A stretch of 64,000 nt of DNA from Lunatimonas sp. (GTDB lineage Bacteria; Bacteroidota; Bacteroidia; Cytophagales; Cyclobacteriaceae), in assembly GCF_020832325.1 (NCBI RefSeq), contig NZ_JAFIEU010000026.1, positions 1 to 64,000 of the forward strand. The letters run 5' to 3'. Within the stretch, counting starts at the first letter, position 1. Each line of letters begins with the position of its first letter. The notes under the pieces are model-generated. The model was not told the origin of the DNA, searched no databases, and saw nothing but the letters and a program-made list of their open reading frames with translations. This document shows positions 52,584 to 62,309 of this stretch, in pieces. The position numbers were made by a program, and so were the translations under genes.

Positions 52584-53392
52584 TCTAGTGGGGAACCGCA
52601 GGATCGGCAGTATCTGGCATCGGCTTCATGGTCCTGCACCTGACACTGATGGCAAATCCGTCTAGAAACGGGATACTGACTCCGCTGCTTGGCCGCTGTA
52701 AGCTCAGAAGACACGATGCCGGTAGGCACGGCGATAATCGCATAACCGGTCAACATAATCAAGGAGGCGATAAACTGCCCAAAATCTGTTTCCGGCGCGA
52801 TATCACCATAACCAACCGTAGTGAGGGTAACAATGGCCCAATACATGGACCTAGGTATGGAAGTGAAGCCGTGATCCGGACCCTCCACGATATACATTAG
52901 GGAGCCCATCACCAGTACGATAGTCAACACCGATCCCAAAAAAATCTGAATCTTCAAGCGGCTTTGCCGGAGGGCGTTCTTCAGGATAGTGGCTTCCTGA
53001 ACATATTCCGTAAGCTTCAGGATACGCAGAATGCGCAGAAATCGCAATGCCCGAATTACTGTGAGATACTGACTGGTAAAGAAAAAGATGCTCAGGTAGG
53101 TTGGCAAAATGGCCAAAAGGTCCACTAATCCGTAGAAACCAAAAACGTAACCCGTCTTCCGGGTGCTTAGCCAAATCCGAAGGAAGTACTCGGCCGTAAA
53201 AACAGCGGTAAAAAACCATTCAGCCGCATAGAGAAACGTCCCAAAACGGGCATGTATTTCCGCCACTGAATCCAAAATAACTACCAGCACGCTCAGTAAT
53301 ATTAACACCAAAAGAAGGACATCGAAGCCCTTGGAGGCCTTGTCATCTGATTCAAAAACGATATGGGCGAGGCGTTTTTTTGAAGGCAGCAT
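52580..53392 (-). CDS. Kv-type potassium channel with C-terminal zinc ribbon
   Basis: 270 residues. Six membrane segments, with a voltage-sensor-like S4 (VIRALRFLRILRILKL, residues about 112-127) and the selectivity filter TVGYGD at 192-197. After S6 the cytoplasmic tail carries four Cys (247, 250, 262, 265) spaced as C-x2-C...C-x2-C, a zinc ribbon. This resembles KvAP-type ion transporters. The ribbon is an unusual addition; redox or zinc sensing of gating is a speculative inference. Overlaps the lipoprotein gene at its 3' end. Confidence 0.88.
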   Translation of the reverse strand: MLPSKKRLAHIVFESDDKASKGFDVLLLVLILLSVLVVILDSVAEIHARFGTFLYAAEWFFTAVFTAEYFLRIWLSTRKTGYVFGFYGLVDLLAILPTYLSIFFFTSQYLTVIRALRFLRILRILKLTEYVQEATILKNALRQSRLKIQIFLGSVLTIVLVMGSLMYIVEGPDHGFTSIPRSMYWAIVTLTTVGYGDIAPETDFGQFIASLIMLTGYAIIAVPTGIVSSELTAAKQRSQYPVSRRICHQCQVQDHEADARYCRSCGSPLD

Positions 53393-53496
53393 AGGTAGAT
53401 ATTTACGCTAAATTACAGCGATACCCCACATTATCCAAATAGCCTAAAAGCCCGATGTTCAAACAGGCCCATTAATTCCATCAAATCTGTAAAAAA

Positions 53497-53520
53497 AGCC
53501 ACAGCAGGTCGCCGTGGCTT
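53497..53520 (-). terminator. Terminator of the secreted EEP gene
   Basis: AAGCCAC pairs with GTGGCTT; on the minus strand a T-run follows. Confidence 0.65.
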
Positions 53521-53550
53521 AAATGACTGAATTCTATATAACCGGGATCG

Positions 53551-54402
53551 CTACCAATAGATCTCTGCCATCACGGGGAAGTGATCCGAAGGATAGCGGT
53601 TATGGTAGGTGTCGGTAAGGATACCGTAACGTTTTACCTTGATTTTGTCGTTTACAAAAATATGGTCAATGCGCTTGTCAGAGCTTTTGGTGTTGTCAAA
53701 GCTGTTGAAGGTGCCATTATTGGCGTACCGAATCCTGGCTACATCGTGGGTATCGGAAAAACCTGGCGCGTCGCGCATCACTTTGTACGGATCAGAGTCC
53801 TGATCTACGTTGAAGTCCCCGGTCACGATCACCGGGTTGGCGGGATCTGATAGCTCAGCTACCTTTTTCAGGATAAGCTGTGCGCTCTGCACCCGTGCTT
53901 CCCAGCCACGGTGATCAAAGTGGGTGTTGAAATGGAAGAACACATCCCCGGTTGCTTTGTCCTTAAACTTGGCCCAAGTCACGATGCGCGGCAGTGCAGC
54001 ATCCCAACCTTTATTGGGTTTGGTGGTATCCTCGGCCAACCAAAATGTCCCACTGTCTAGCACATCGTACTTGCCTGCATGGTAAAAGATGCAGGAATAT
54101 TCGCCCTTTTCGGCGCCGTCGTCTCTACCCACACCTACATAGGCAAAGCCCGGCAGCATGCGTTCAAGATCTTTCACCTGGGCATGAAGTCCCTCTTGGA
54201 TCCCGAAAATATCAAACTCGTGAAAGCGGATCAGGTCCACGGCAGCCTGTCGGCGGTTTTCCCACGTATCGGGATCATCGCCAGGATTGGCATAACGGAT
54301 ATTGAAAGTGGCCACTTTTAAACTTACGGACTGCGCTTGCACCCCAAAGGCAAAAGCGAACAGCCCTAAAAAAAGGCAGTAGGTTGATTTTATAAAGTTC
54401 AT
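53551..54402 (-). CDS. Secreted endonuclease/exonuclease/phosphatase family protein
   Basis: 283 residues after a signal peptide (CLFLGLFAFAFGVQAQS). EEP-fold signatures: ATFNIRYANPGDD, FDIFGIQEGL, HFNTHFDHRGWEAR, VIVTGDFNVDQDSDPY and the C-terminal SDHFPVMA. Metal-binding Asn/Glu and His/Asp pairs are intact. Substrates may be extracellular nucleic acids or phosphoesters. The start was set at MNFIKS, the signal-peptide Met; a Met at 54429 is in frame. Confidence 0.9.
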   Translation of the reverse strand: MNFIKSTYCLFLGLFAFAFGVQAQSVSLKVATFNIRYANPGDDPDTWENRRQAAVDLIRFHEFDIFGIQEGLHAQVKDLERMLPGFAYVGVGRDDGAEKGEYSCIFYHAGKYDVLDSGTFWLAEDTTKPNKGWDAALPRIVTWAKFKDKATGDVFFHFNTHFDHRGWEARVQSAQLILKKVAELSDPANPVIVTGDFNVDQDSDPYKVMRDAPGFSDTHDVARIRYANNGTFNSFDNTKSSDKRIDHIFVNDKIKVKRYGILTDTYHNRYPSDHFPVMAEIYW

Positions 54403-54596
54403 CTGGGTTTTGATTTGATTGTGATTCAAAGATAAAGGATTCCGGCTAAGAACAAACGCCTGCGCTTTTTTGAAGTTATGGAAAAATATTCTCTTTCACC
54501 CACTCAAGCGTTCGTTTCACATTCAAAATTAAGTTGTATATTTCCTCTTATCGTTGTATTTAGCATGTTTTTAAGATTTTCTATTAGGCTACATCT

Positions 54597-55727
54597 ATGC
54601 GCCGACACGATCTGGACTGGCTGAGAGTGCTGGTTTTCGCCCTGCTCATATTTTACCACGTAGGTATGTTTTTTGTACCTTGGGGTTGGCATATCAAAAA
54701 CAACGTCATCTATCCAGATGCACGCTGGCCCATGCTGTTTGTCAATCAATGGAGGTTACCCATTCTCTTTGTCATCTCCGGTATGGGAACCTACATTGCG
54801 TTGGGAAAGCGATCGGGGGGGCAATTTGCTTGGGAACGCATCAAGCGGCTCTTGATACCATTAGCGATAGGCATGGCCCTCATCATTCCCCCGCAGGTTT
54901 ATTTTGAGCGATTGGCCAGAGGTCAGTTTAGCGGATCTTATTTAGATTTTTGGCCTTCTTATGCCTTCTTAGGAGTTTATCCAGAAGGTAATCTTTCCTG
55001 GCACCACCTGTGGTTTTTGCCTTATCTTTTGTTATTCTCTCTCATTTCCATTCCTTTACTGCTCTTTGTACGCAGCCACCCCCAATCAATTATAGTAAGG
55101 GCTATGCGTCGGCTTGCCTCCACCCCATATGGTTTGTTTGGGTTGGTGATTCCCTTATACCTTTGGGAAAGTTTTCTCGAACCCTTTTTTCCGTCTACCC
55201 ATGCGCTGATAGGCGATTGGTTCAACCTTGTCAACTACCTCACCTTTTTTCTGTATGGATTCTTGCTTATTTCAGTGAAGGAGGCCTTCTGGAAAACCAC
55301 AATACAACATAGAAGGAATTTGCTCTACGTAGGTGTAATCATGTTTGGCATGATGGTAGCCTTGAGGCAACTGTTTGCTGATTCCACGCTCGTTCACTTT
55401 ATTGAAGCCGCATTTAAGGTCATCAATCTCTGGGCTTGGATTTTGGTGCTTTTTGGCTATGCTGCAACCTATCTAAACCGAAAAAGCGAATCGCTTTCCT
55501 ATGCAAATGAAGCAGTATATCCATTCTACATCCTGCATCAAACGATCACCATCGCCATCGGATATTACCTTATGGATTCACCAGCTGGCTTTTGGTCCAA
55601 ATTTGCGATGATGTCGATAGGTACTTTCGGTATGGCCTGGTTGATCTACGAATTTGGAATAAGGCGCTGGAGTCCGATCCGACCCCTGTTTGGTCTAAAG
55701 CCGCATAATGGAAACGCACCGGCCTAG
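54597..55727 (+). CDS. Membrane acyltransferase (acyltransferase_3 / OpgC-like)
   Basis: 376 residues, ten or so membrane segments. It opens with RRHDLDWLRVLVFALLIFYH, the typical acyltransferase_3 start, including the catalytic-type His. WFLPYLLLFSLISIPLL and the terminal ILHQTITIAIGYYL fit the family. These enzymes transfer acyl groups, for example to surface glycans; the acceptor is unknown. Single gene, divergent from the EEP gene. Confidence 0.85.
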   Translation: MRRHDLDWLRVLVFALLIFYHVGMFFVPWGWHIKNNVIYPDARWPMLFVNQWRLPILFVISGMGTYIALGKRSGGQFAWERIKRLLIPLAIGMALIIPPQVYFERLARGQFSGSYLDFWPSYAFLGVYPEGNLSWHHLWFLPYLLLFSLISIPLLLFVRSHPQSIIVRAMRRLASTPYGLFGLVIPLYLWESFLEPFFPSTHALIGDWFNLVNYLTFFLYGFLLISVKEAFWKTTIQHRRNLLYVGVIMFGMMVALRQLFADSTLVHFIEAAFKVINLWAWILVLFGYAATYLNRKSESLSYANEAVYPFYILHQTITIAIGYYLMDSPAGFWSKFAMMSIGTFGMAWLIYEFGIRRWSPIRPLFGLKPHNGNAPA

Positions 55728-56020
55728 CTATATAGGATAGTACCTGAAAGCATATTTATTAAATGTTAATGCTGCCAAGATGAACAGGAACATACAAAAT
55801 ACAAGTTTACCGCAATCGCTGCGCTAACCTGCCTGACTTTTTTATAAACGGTCTAGAAGTCCAAGTGCCGAAAAAACAAACGATACCAACCCTAGGCCAC
55901 AGCATGAACAAGATGAAGCGATTGAGGAGTTCATAGATCCCTATCCTACCAAAACCAAGAAAAAAAATTCTCAAACCGAGGCAAAGAATCCCGAAAGATC
56001 GTAACTAAAAATAACTCGGT
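55728..56020. other. Intergenic region with a possible frameshifted small gene
   Basis: No intact gene seen. If one T is removed from the six-T run near 55840, one frame reads KYKFTAIAALTCLTFYKRSR and on to a charged tail ending PERS-stop at 56001-56003, which resembles a small exported protein. No start codon was found in that frame, so this is weak. Confidence 0.25.
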
Positions 56021-56836
56021 TCACAGTATTTGGTGCTCTTGCAATTTTTTAACCACGGCCTGAATGGCGTTGGAGCGCACCGCTGGATGGGTTTGATCGG
56101 GATTATCGGTATTCACCCAATAGGTCACGGATAGCTTGTATTGATTGCCCACCATGTCTGTTACCTGGACTTCCGCTCTACGTTCCTTCTGTAGAATACC
56201 CGGTATATCATTGAGGGCATTCATTATCAGTCCTTTCACTATGGAAATATCCGCAGCTATCGGGATATTTAGCTCAAATGAAAATGCCAAAAAGCCATCT
56301 ATTGTAAAGTTGAAAAGGGGTGACTTAATGATGTTGGCGTTGGGGATAAACACATCTTTTCCATCCCGTGTTTTGAGCTGAATATCCCGAAGGTTTAGCG
56401 CCAATACCTTACCGCGAATACCGTTAATTTCTACAATATCCCCGACTCGAAAGGGGCGTTTGAAGGCGAGAAGTATGCCCGCAAGGAAATTTTCTCCTAT
56501 ATCCCTCAAGGCAAAACCTATTACAAAAGCAGTTATACCGGCCCCCGCCAGCAAGCCACCCACAGCAGCAGAAAGTCCCAAAAACCTAAACAGTACAGTC
56601 AGTCCGAATAGCAGCACAAGAATTCGTATAAAAGAACCGATAAAATCGGCTAAAAGTGGGTCGCTAGTGCGTCGTGTAATCCGCCTTTTGGTTAGATCAC
56701 GGGCCCATTTCGACAGAAAAACAGATACTAAAACAATTATCAATGCAAATCCAAGGGCAATCGACACACGTTCTACACTGCCTAGGTCACCTAATAGGAT
56801 TTCTTTAATGCGGTCAAAGGAATCACGTATATTCAT
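56021..56836 (-). CDS. MscS family mechanosensitive channel
   Basis: 271 residues. An N-terminal hydrophobic segment, a pore-lining helix with the glycine/alanine pattern (AAVGGLLAGAGITAFVIGFA) and the following FALRDIGENFLAGILL, then the beta domain (FRVGDIVEINGIRGKV; DGKDVFIPNANII). It opens under membrane tension and releases osmolytes. The C-terminal domain is compact, as in small MscS homologues. Confidence 0.92.
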   Translation of the reverse strand: MNIRDSFDRIKEILLGDLGSVERVSIALGFALIIVLVSVFLSKWARDLTKRRITRRTSDPLLADFIGSFIRILVLLFGLTVLFRFLGLSAAVGGLLAGAGITAFVIGFALRDIGENFLAGILLAFKRPFRVGDIVEINGIRGKVLALNLRDIQLKTRDGKDVFIPNANIIKSPLFNFTIDGFLAFSFELNIPIAADISIVKGLIMNALNDIPGILQKERRAEVQVTDMVGNQYKLSVTYWVNTDNPDQTHPAVRSNAIQAVVKKLQEHQIL

Positions 56837-56871
56837 TATTAATTGGCCAAATCGGAGAGTACCATGTTTTT

Positions 56872-57651
56872 TTAAAGGGTAAGAAATAAGCCTAGTACCG
56901 CAAAATGTACCAGCGTAAAATTATAAACCTCGTCCACATTGGCCCCACCTTCAAGAATCCGGTAGCCAAATTTAACGTCGGTTTTTGAGGTAAGTGGAAC
57001 CCGGCTGCCTAAAAAAAAGTCAAAAGCCCTGCCCGGACCTCCGGCCAATCCATCACCGTCCAAGTAAACCTTCATCTGATTCGCTAACGTGTATTCGCCA
57101 TATAGGTGCAGCAAGGGAACAAACCCCAGATCGTCTTTTCGGTCGGCTTTGCCCATTTCATTATCCAATCGTACACTGGCATCACGCACTTTTGCCGTAA
57201 AGCCAAGTCCCAGCCTCCAGGGCCCCTCCACATAAACATCCCTCCGATAGGTAAGCCGGTAACTGTTAAACTGATAAAAGCCGGCGAGTTGCTCTCCCTG
57301 ATCAAAGACTGTTTGTTGAAAGGCAATATCCCTTGGTGCCACACCTTCGTAATTGATAAACAAGGGAGCGATCAAGCCAAAAAGATGGTTTCGGTCGTTC
57401 CAAGTATATCCTACGCGCAACCTAATGGGAACGATGGAACCATCTACTGAGAAATCTCTCTTGAAGCTAAACAGCGTTCCGCCTTCATTTGGAATCCGCA
57501 CATCATTGTACCCCGTAAATGGGATGCCCGTTTCGGCATCAATGGTCCACTGTCCCTGTGCCATTAACGGGCCGCTAAGCAGGGTACACGCTAGCATCAA
57601 GCCACAGTATAAAAGGAATTTGCAGGAAAAATCAAAAGGCCAATGGGTCAT
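56872..57651 (-). CDS. Predicted secreted beta-barrel protein
   Basis: 259 residues, signal segment (GLMLACTLLSGPLMAQG). The mature part has repeated alternating strands (GIPFTGYNDVRIPNEGG; YRLTYRRDVYVEGPWRLG; MKVYLDGDGLAGG; KFGYRILEGGANVDEV), consistent with an outer-membrane barrel ending in hydrophobic residues. It starts about 35 bases downstream of the MscS start on the opposite end of the same strand, i.e. upstream of mscS. No family recognised. Confidence 0.62.
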   Translation of the reverse strand: MTHWPFDFSCKFLLYCGLMLACTLLSGPLMAQGQWTIDAETGIPFTGYNDVRIPNEGGTLFSFKRDFSVDGSIVPIRLRVGYTWNDRNHLFGLIAPLFINYEGVAPRDIAFQQTVFDQGEQLAGFYQFNSYRLTYRRDVYVEGPWRLGLGFTAKVRDASVRLDNEMGKADRKDDLGFVPLLHLYGEYTLANQMKVYLDGDGLAGGPGRAFDFFLGSRVPLTSKTDVKFGYRILEGGANVDEVYNFTLVHFAVLGLFLTL

Positions 57652-57817
57652 CTATCTGTAATTTTTTGCGGTTTTTTTGCCAGGCTGCTATCGGATAGTA
57701 AATCTGGCCAATAGGAGACGTTCAAATACTGGGATATTTTTCCCGGCTAGGACTTCCCCTACCATTCTTTTGATTCCGTGGTCCAAGATTCATGCCATTC
57801 CCCACTGATTGTGCCGG

Positions 57818-58885
57818 CTACCGGGCCGCCTGAAGGTCCTCCAAGCAGGCGATAAGGTAATCCAAGTCCTCGTCGGTATGTGCCGCTGATAACACGATGC
57901 GGTTTACGGGCGCATCCTGTGGCCCTGGGTAAGGAAAAGAAGATACCACCACCCCTCTAGCCGCCAATGCCTGTACCCAAACCGGATTGGCGAAGGAAAT
58001 GACAGGGTACTCGTCCGCGGTATAAAACGCTGGTAGGTCCGATAGGCGGGCTGTCAACGCAGCTACCTTCTTTGCCAGAACCTCCTTTTGGTGCAGGTAA
58101 AGCGCCTGTCCCTGTATAAAGGCATGCAAAAATGGCGGCGCAGGGGGAGAAGAGGAACGGTATATGGGATGCTGCCGGACAGCAGCAATCCAATCGGCAT
58201 TTCCCAACAGAATACCAGCCGGCAGGGAAAGTGCCTTTCCCAAGGAACCGCATACACACAGATTGATCGGAAGGTGGGCCCATCGCTGATACGTTCCGAA
58301 GAGGGTATCACCCACTACCCCAAAGGCATGGCTGTCGTCAATCAACAGGTGGTATTGGTTAACTTGCGGGAGCTGACCTACCCAGTCAAAATCGTGTACT
58401 TTTGGTATTAGGGGATTAACGGCATTGGCCAAAATACCTATTCGGTGCCCCATCAGGGACTGCGCCTTCTGCATGCAGGACTCCACCCAGTCCTCGTATG
58501 ACTGTGAGGGTACACCGGTTTTTCCCTCCGGTAATATAGCGGGATGCGCATCCGGTGCAATCCAAAGGAGATCCACCTCCGGCTTTAACGACTGAATGGC
58601 AAGGTGCCCGGCCAAGAATCCACTGCTGAGCAAACAGGAATCTGTAGCCCCTGCTTCCGAGGCAAAGAATGCCTCAAAGGCATCGTAGATCCCCAACTGT
58701 ACGTTGCTGTTCCGGCTGGATCCATGATTAACCCCGTGCAATGCAACGCCTTGATGGATCAATTGCTCAAATTCCGGCACACTACCCATACCCAAATAGG
58801 AGGTGCCGGCAAACTGTAAATAACGTCTGCCTTCCTGAAAAATCACCGGCTGAGCTCGGTCGGTTACGAGGCGAATTTGCATCAT
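57818..58885 (-). CDS. AONS-like aminotransferase class I/II PLP enzyme
   Basis: 355 residues, alpha-oxoamine-synthase-like fold. PLP-site features: the Gly-rich GVNHGSSRNSNVQ, the DDSHAFGV block (residues 183-190) and Schiff-base Lys217 in CVCGSLGKALSLPAG. Unlike canonical KBL/BioF enzymes, it is shorter and sits with a dipeptide epimerase rather than biotin genes, so a different acyl-CoA or amino-acid substrate is likely. The upstream gene stops 3 bases before its start. A second Met at 58882 is an alternative start. Confidence 0.82.
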   Translation of the reverse strand: MMQIRLVTDRAQPVIFQEGRRYLQFAGTSYLGMGSVPEFEQLIHQGVALHGVNHGSSRNSNVQLGIYDAFEAFFASEAGATDSCLLSSGFLAGHLAIQSLKPEVDLLWIAPDAHPAILPEGKTGVPSQSYEDWVESCMQKAQSLMGHRIGILANAVNPLIPKVHDFDWVGQLPQVNQYHLLIDDSHAFGVVGDTLFGTYQRWAHLPINLCVCGSLGKALSLPAGILLGNADWIAAVRQHPIYRSSSPPAPPFLHAFIQGQALYLHQKEVLAKKVAALTARLSDLPAFYTADEYPVISFANPVWVQALAARGVVVSSFPYPGPQDAPVNRIVLSAAHTDEDLDYLIACLEDLQAAR

Positions 58886-58888
58886 GGC

Positions 58889-59899
58889 TTAAACTAGCAA
58901 GGCTCCTGTACCTGGTCTATCGGGAAATTGGACCCCCTCCCGTGTAATCTTTACCCCTGTCGCTATGTCCGTTGCCAATAACATAGCCCCATCCATGTCT
59001 ACATAGTCGAGCTGTGGCGCGATATGGGCAATGGCCGATATACCTACACTGGATTCGGTCATGCAGCCCACCATGGTTTTCATACCCAACCGCTTTGCCT
59101 CCTGAATCATCCGTAGTCCTGGCGTAATGCCTCCGGCCTTGGTAAGCTTTACATTGATTCCATGAAAAAGGCCCGCGCATTTTTGCACATCCGCCTCCAC
59201 AATGCAGCTTTCGTCGGCAATAACAGGCAGGGCACTGCGTGCATATACTTCCTTCATCCCCGCCAAATCATCTTTGGCCAACGGCTGCTCCATAAATTCC
59301 ACATTAAGCTGCTTCAGTTCATGGGAGTAGCGAATGGCCTGTTCTGCGGTCCAGGCGCAGTTGGCATCGATGCGGAATACTGCGTCCGTATGTCTTCGCA
59401 ACTCGCGGATAATCTCCATGTCGTGGTCGGTACCCAGCTTAATTTTGTAGAGGGGCCAGTCAAACTCACGCATCTTTTCCACCATTTTTTCCACCGAGGC
59501 AATGCCAATGGTAAAGTTGGTCAGGGGAATGGTGCCCGGATCGAGGCCCAGGTGTTCGTAAAGCTTCTCACCGCGCATTTTGGTGTATAGATCCCAAGCC
59601 GCCATATCCAAGGCACATTGGGCAAAGGGGTTATTGGCAAAAATTGTTTTGGTCTTCTCCCAAAGCAGAGGTGGATGCTGTATGGATTCATTTTCTAGGA
59701 TCTTTTGAGCATCCTCCAGGCAAGCCGTCATATTCTCTACGGTGATACCATAGAATGGGTTGGTCGTAGACTCCCCGAGACCGTAGGTGTCTCCGTCCCA
59801 GAGGCGAACGATCAGGGTGGTCTGCACATCGCGGCTTTGGTGGGCGATGGTAAAGGTATGCTTGAGCGGCAACTGCCTGACTAAAATCTCAATCTTCAT
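58889..59899 (-). CDS. L-Ala-D/L-Glu-type dipeptide epimerase (enolase superfamily)
   Basis: 336 residues. Muconate-lactonizing-enzyme subgroup with KxK (KIK, residues 152-154), metal ligands around Asp178, Glu204 and Asp229, and the second acid/base Lys at 251/254 (VKLTKAGG). The C-terminal VDMDGAML contains the DxD motif typical of dipeptide epimerases acting on L-Ala-D/L-Glu from murein turnover. First gene of a tight pair with the AONS-like gene. Substrate range cannot be read from sequence alone. Confidence 0.9.
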   Translation of the reverse strand: MKIEILVRQLPLKHTFTIAHQSRDVQTTLIVRLWDGDTYGLGESTTNPFYGITVENMTACLEDAQKILENESIQHPPLLWEKTKTIFANNPFAQCALDMAAWDLYTKMRGEKLYEHLGLDPGTIPLTNFTIGIASVEKMVEKMREFDWPLYKIKLGTDHDMEIIRELRRHTDAVFRIDANCAWTAEQAIRYSHELKQLNVEFMEQPLAKDDLAGMKEVYARSALPVIADESCIVEADVQKCAGLFHGINVKLTKAGGITPGLRMIQEAKRLGMKTMVGCMTESSVGISAIAHIAPQLDYVDMDGAMLLATDIATGVKITREGVQFPDRPGTGALLV

Positions 59900-60051
59900 A
59901 GGGCAACAAATAACAGGTTTTGGAATTTCCGAGCTGTAGCATCCAACCGGATTAGTGGTTATAAAGGTAATTCAGAATCCGCTTTAAAGGAATAAACGGT
60001 CGGTATTTGATTGTATGAGGGACACTGCAACCAAAAATGATCCATTCGGGT

Positions 60052-60059
60052 TATCTTTG
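60052..60059 (+). promoter_or_regulatory. Candidate -7 box of the M3 peptidase gene
   Basis: TATCTTTG fits TAnnTTTG about 90 bases upstream of the gene start; no well-placed -33 TTG. Confidence 0.3.
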
Positions 60060-60148
60060 CTACTGCCAATTAGACAATTGTTCAATCCCTGAGCGTACAA
60101 TAAATCGTTGTCCATGGTAATTCAAAAATTAAAGACGTTTCTTAACCT

Positions 60149-62284
60149 ATGAAAAAGCTATTGATCGCATCCGCGGTAGCCGCCTCCCTATCTGTAGCGT
60201 GCAATCCGGAAAACGAAAAAAAATCAGCTATGAACCCCTTCTTTGAATCCTATGACACCCCGTTTGGGGTGCCTCCCTTTGACCGAATAGAACCTGCCCA
60301 TTTTGCGCCTGCGCTGCGGGAAGGCATCAAGCAGCAAGAAGCCGAAGTTGCCGCCATCGTCAACAATACCGAGGCACCTACCTTTGCCAATACCATCGAG
60401 GCCCTGGAATATTCCGGAGAGCTCTTGACCAAGGTTTCGCGGGTTTTTTACAATATCAACTCCGCCAACACCAACGACGAAATTCAGGGTATAGCCCGGG
60501 AGATGGCACCGGAACTGTCCAAACACAGTGACAACATCAGCCTCAATCAGGCGTTGTTTCAGCGTGTGCAGACCATATGGGAGGCTAGGGAAAAACTGGA
60601 GCTAAGCCCAGAGCAACAAAAGCTGCTCGAAAAAACTTACAAAAGCTTCGTACGAAGCGGTGCCAACGTAGCCGAAGAAAACAAAGACCGGCTGCGGGAG
60701 ATCAACAGCCGCCTTTCTACCCTCACCCTTCAGTTTGGCCAAAACCTACTGGCAGAAACCAACGCCTTTCAGTTGGTCATCGAGCACGAAGCTGAGCTGG
60801 CAGGCCTGCCCAATGAGCTGATTGCTGCGGCAGCAGACGATGCAAAAGCCGCAGGCAAGGAAGGCCAGTGGGTCTTTACCCTGCATAACCCCAGCATCAT
60901 GCCTTTCCTGCAATATGCCGACAGCCGCAACCTGCGCAAGCAAATCTGGGAAGCTTATAAGAACCGCTCCGATCAGGGCAATGAAAACGATAACAAGGTC
61001 ATTCTGGTAGAAATCGCCAACCTCCGCTTGGAAAAAGCCCGCATGCTCGGATACGAAACCCATGCCGATTACGCCCTGGAAGAGACCATGGCCAAAAACC
61101 CCGATAATGTGTACAAACTGTTGAATCAACTTTGGACACCTGCCCTGGCCAAAGCCAAGGTGGAACGGGACGAGATGCAAGCCATGATAGAGGTGGGGGG
61201 CAAGGATTTTTCTGTGCAGCCTTGGGATTGGCGCTACTACGAAGAAAAGCTCAGGAAGCAAAAATTTGACCTGGACGAGCAAGAGGTTAAGCCTTATTTC
61301 GCCTTGGACAAGGTGCAGGAGGGCGTATTCCTAGTCGTGAAAAAGCTGTTTGGACTTACCTTTGAGTACCGACCCGAAGTTCCGGTGTACCATCCGGATG
61401 CCAAAGCCTATGAAGTGAAGGAGGCGGACGGTACCCACGTGGGCATCCTTTACATGGATTTCCATCCCAGGGCCTCCAAACGGGGCGGTGCCTGGATGAC
61501 TTCCTACCGGTCACAAAAGACCGTGGACGGAGAACGTATGCAGCCGATAATCTCCATCGTCTGCAATTTCTCCCGACCCGCTGGCGATGCCCCGGCGCTT
61601 TTGACCTTTGACGAGGTAACCACCTTCTTCCACGAATTTGGGCATGCCCTGCATGGATTGCTCTCCAACGTGCAATATAGCAGCCTTGCAGGAACTTCCG
61701 TTCCCAGAGACTTTGTGGAGCTACCCTCTCAGGTGATGGAAAACTGGGCCACCGAACCGGAGGTGATAAGGCAGTACGCCTTTCACTATCAAACAGGAGA
61801 GGTAATTCCCGATGCGCTTATCGAAAAACTCACCAGCAGCGGCACCTTCGGGCAGGGATTCGGCACCACGGAGTACCTGGCAGCCTCCTTGCTGGACTTG
61901 GATTACCATACCCGTAAGGAGCCTATTAAAGAGGATGCAACTACTTTTGAGGAGCAATCGGTAGAGAACATGGGATTGATATCCGAGATCATTCCGAGGT
62001 ATCGAAGTACCTATTTCCAGCACATCTTTAGTGGAGGCTATTCGGCCGGCTACTACAGTTATATCTGGTCCGGTGTATTGGACACGGATGCCTTTCAGGC
62101 CTTTAAAGAGACGGAACTGTTTAATCCGGACAAAGCACTGGCATTCCGCAAAGAGATCCTAGAGCGGGGCGGTACCGATGATCCCATGGAGATGTATGTA
62201 CGTTTCCGAGGCGCTGAGCCAAAAATCGATGCCTTGCTGAAGAAGCGCGGATTGGATGAGGCCAGCTTGGTGGTGACCAAGTAG
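60149..62284 (+). CDS. M3 family metallopeptidase lipoprotein (Dcp-like)
   Basis: 711 residues. Lipobox VACN follows a short signal, so it is membrane-anchored. The M3 zinc motif HEFGHALHGLLS lies near residue 495, with the third ligand Glu in the downstream ENWATEP block (Glu-containing helix). The sequence tracks peptidyl-dipeptidase Dcp, which removes C-terminal dipeptides. Unlike cytoplasmic or free periplasmic Dcp, this one is a lipoprotein. Confidence 0.93.
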   Translation: MKKLLIASAVAASLSVACNPENEKKSAMNPFFESYDTPFGVPPFDRIEPAHFAPALREGIKQQEAEVAAIVNNTEAPTFANTIEALEYSGELLTKVSRVFYNINSANTNDEIQGIAREMAPELSKHSDNISLNQALFQRVQTIWEAREKLELSPEQQKLLEKTYKSFVRSGANVAEENKDRLREINSRLSTLTLQFGQNLLAETNAFQLVIEHEAELAGLPNELIAAAADDAKAAGKEGQWVFTLHNPSIMPFLQYADSRNLRKQIWEAYKNRSDQGNENDNKVILVEIANLRLEKARMLGYETHADYALEETMAKNPDNVYKLLNQLWTPALAKAKVERDEMQAMIEVGGKDFSVQPWDWRYYEEKLRKQKFDLDEQEVKPYFALDKVQEGVFLVVKKLFGLTFEYRPEVPVYHPDAKAYEVKEADGTHVGILYMDFHPRASKRGGAWMTSYRSQKTVDGERMQPIISIVCNFSRPAGDAPALLTFDEVTTFFHEFGHALHGLLSNVQYSSLAGTSVPRDFVELPSQVMENWATEPEVIRQYAFHYQTGEVIPDALIEKLTSSGTFGQGFGTTEYLAASLLDLDYHTRKEPIKEDATTFEEQSVENMGLISEIIPRYRSTYFQHIFSGGYSAGYYSYIWSGVLDTDAFQAFKETELFNPDKALAFRKEILERGGTDDPMEMYVRFRGAEPKIDALLKKRGLDEASLVVTK

Positions 62285-62309
62285 GTCATGCAATTCATAT
62301 GAACCAACA

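Noticed and set aside
55785-55830. Small gene start MNRNIQNTSLPQ
   Set aside because: Ends after 15 codons; a frameshifted neighbour frame is more protein-like but lacks a start.
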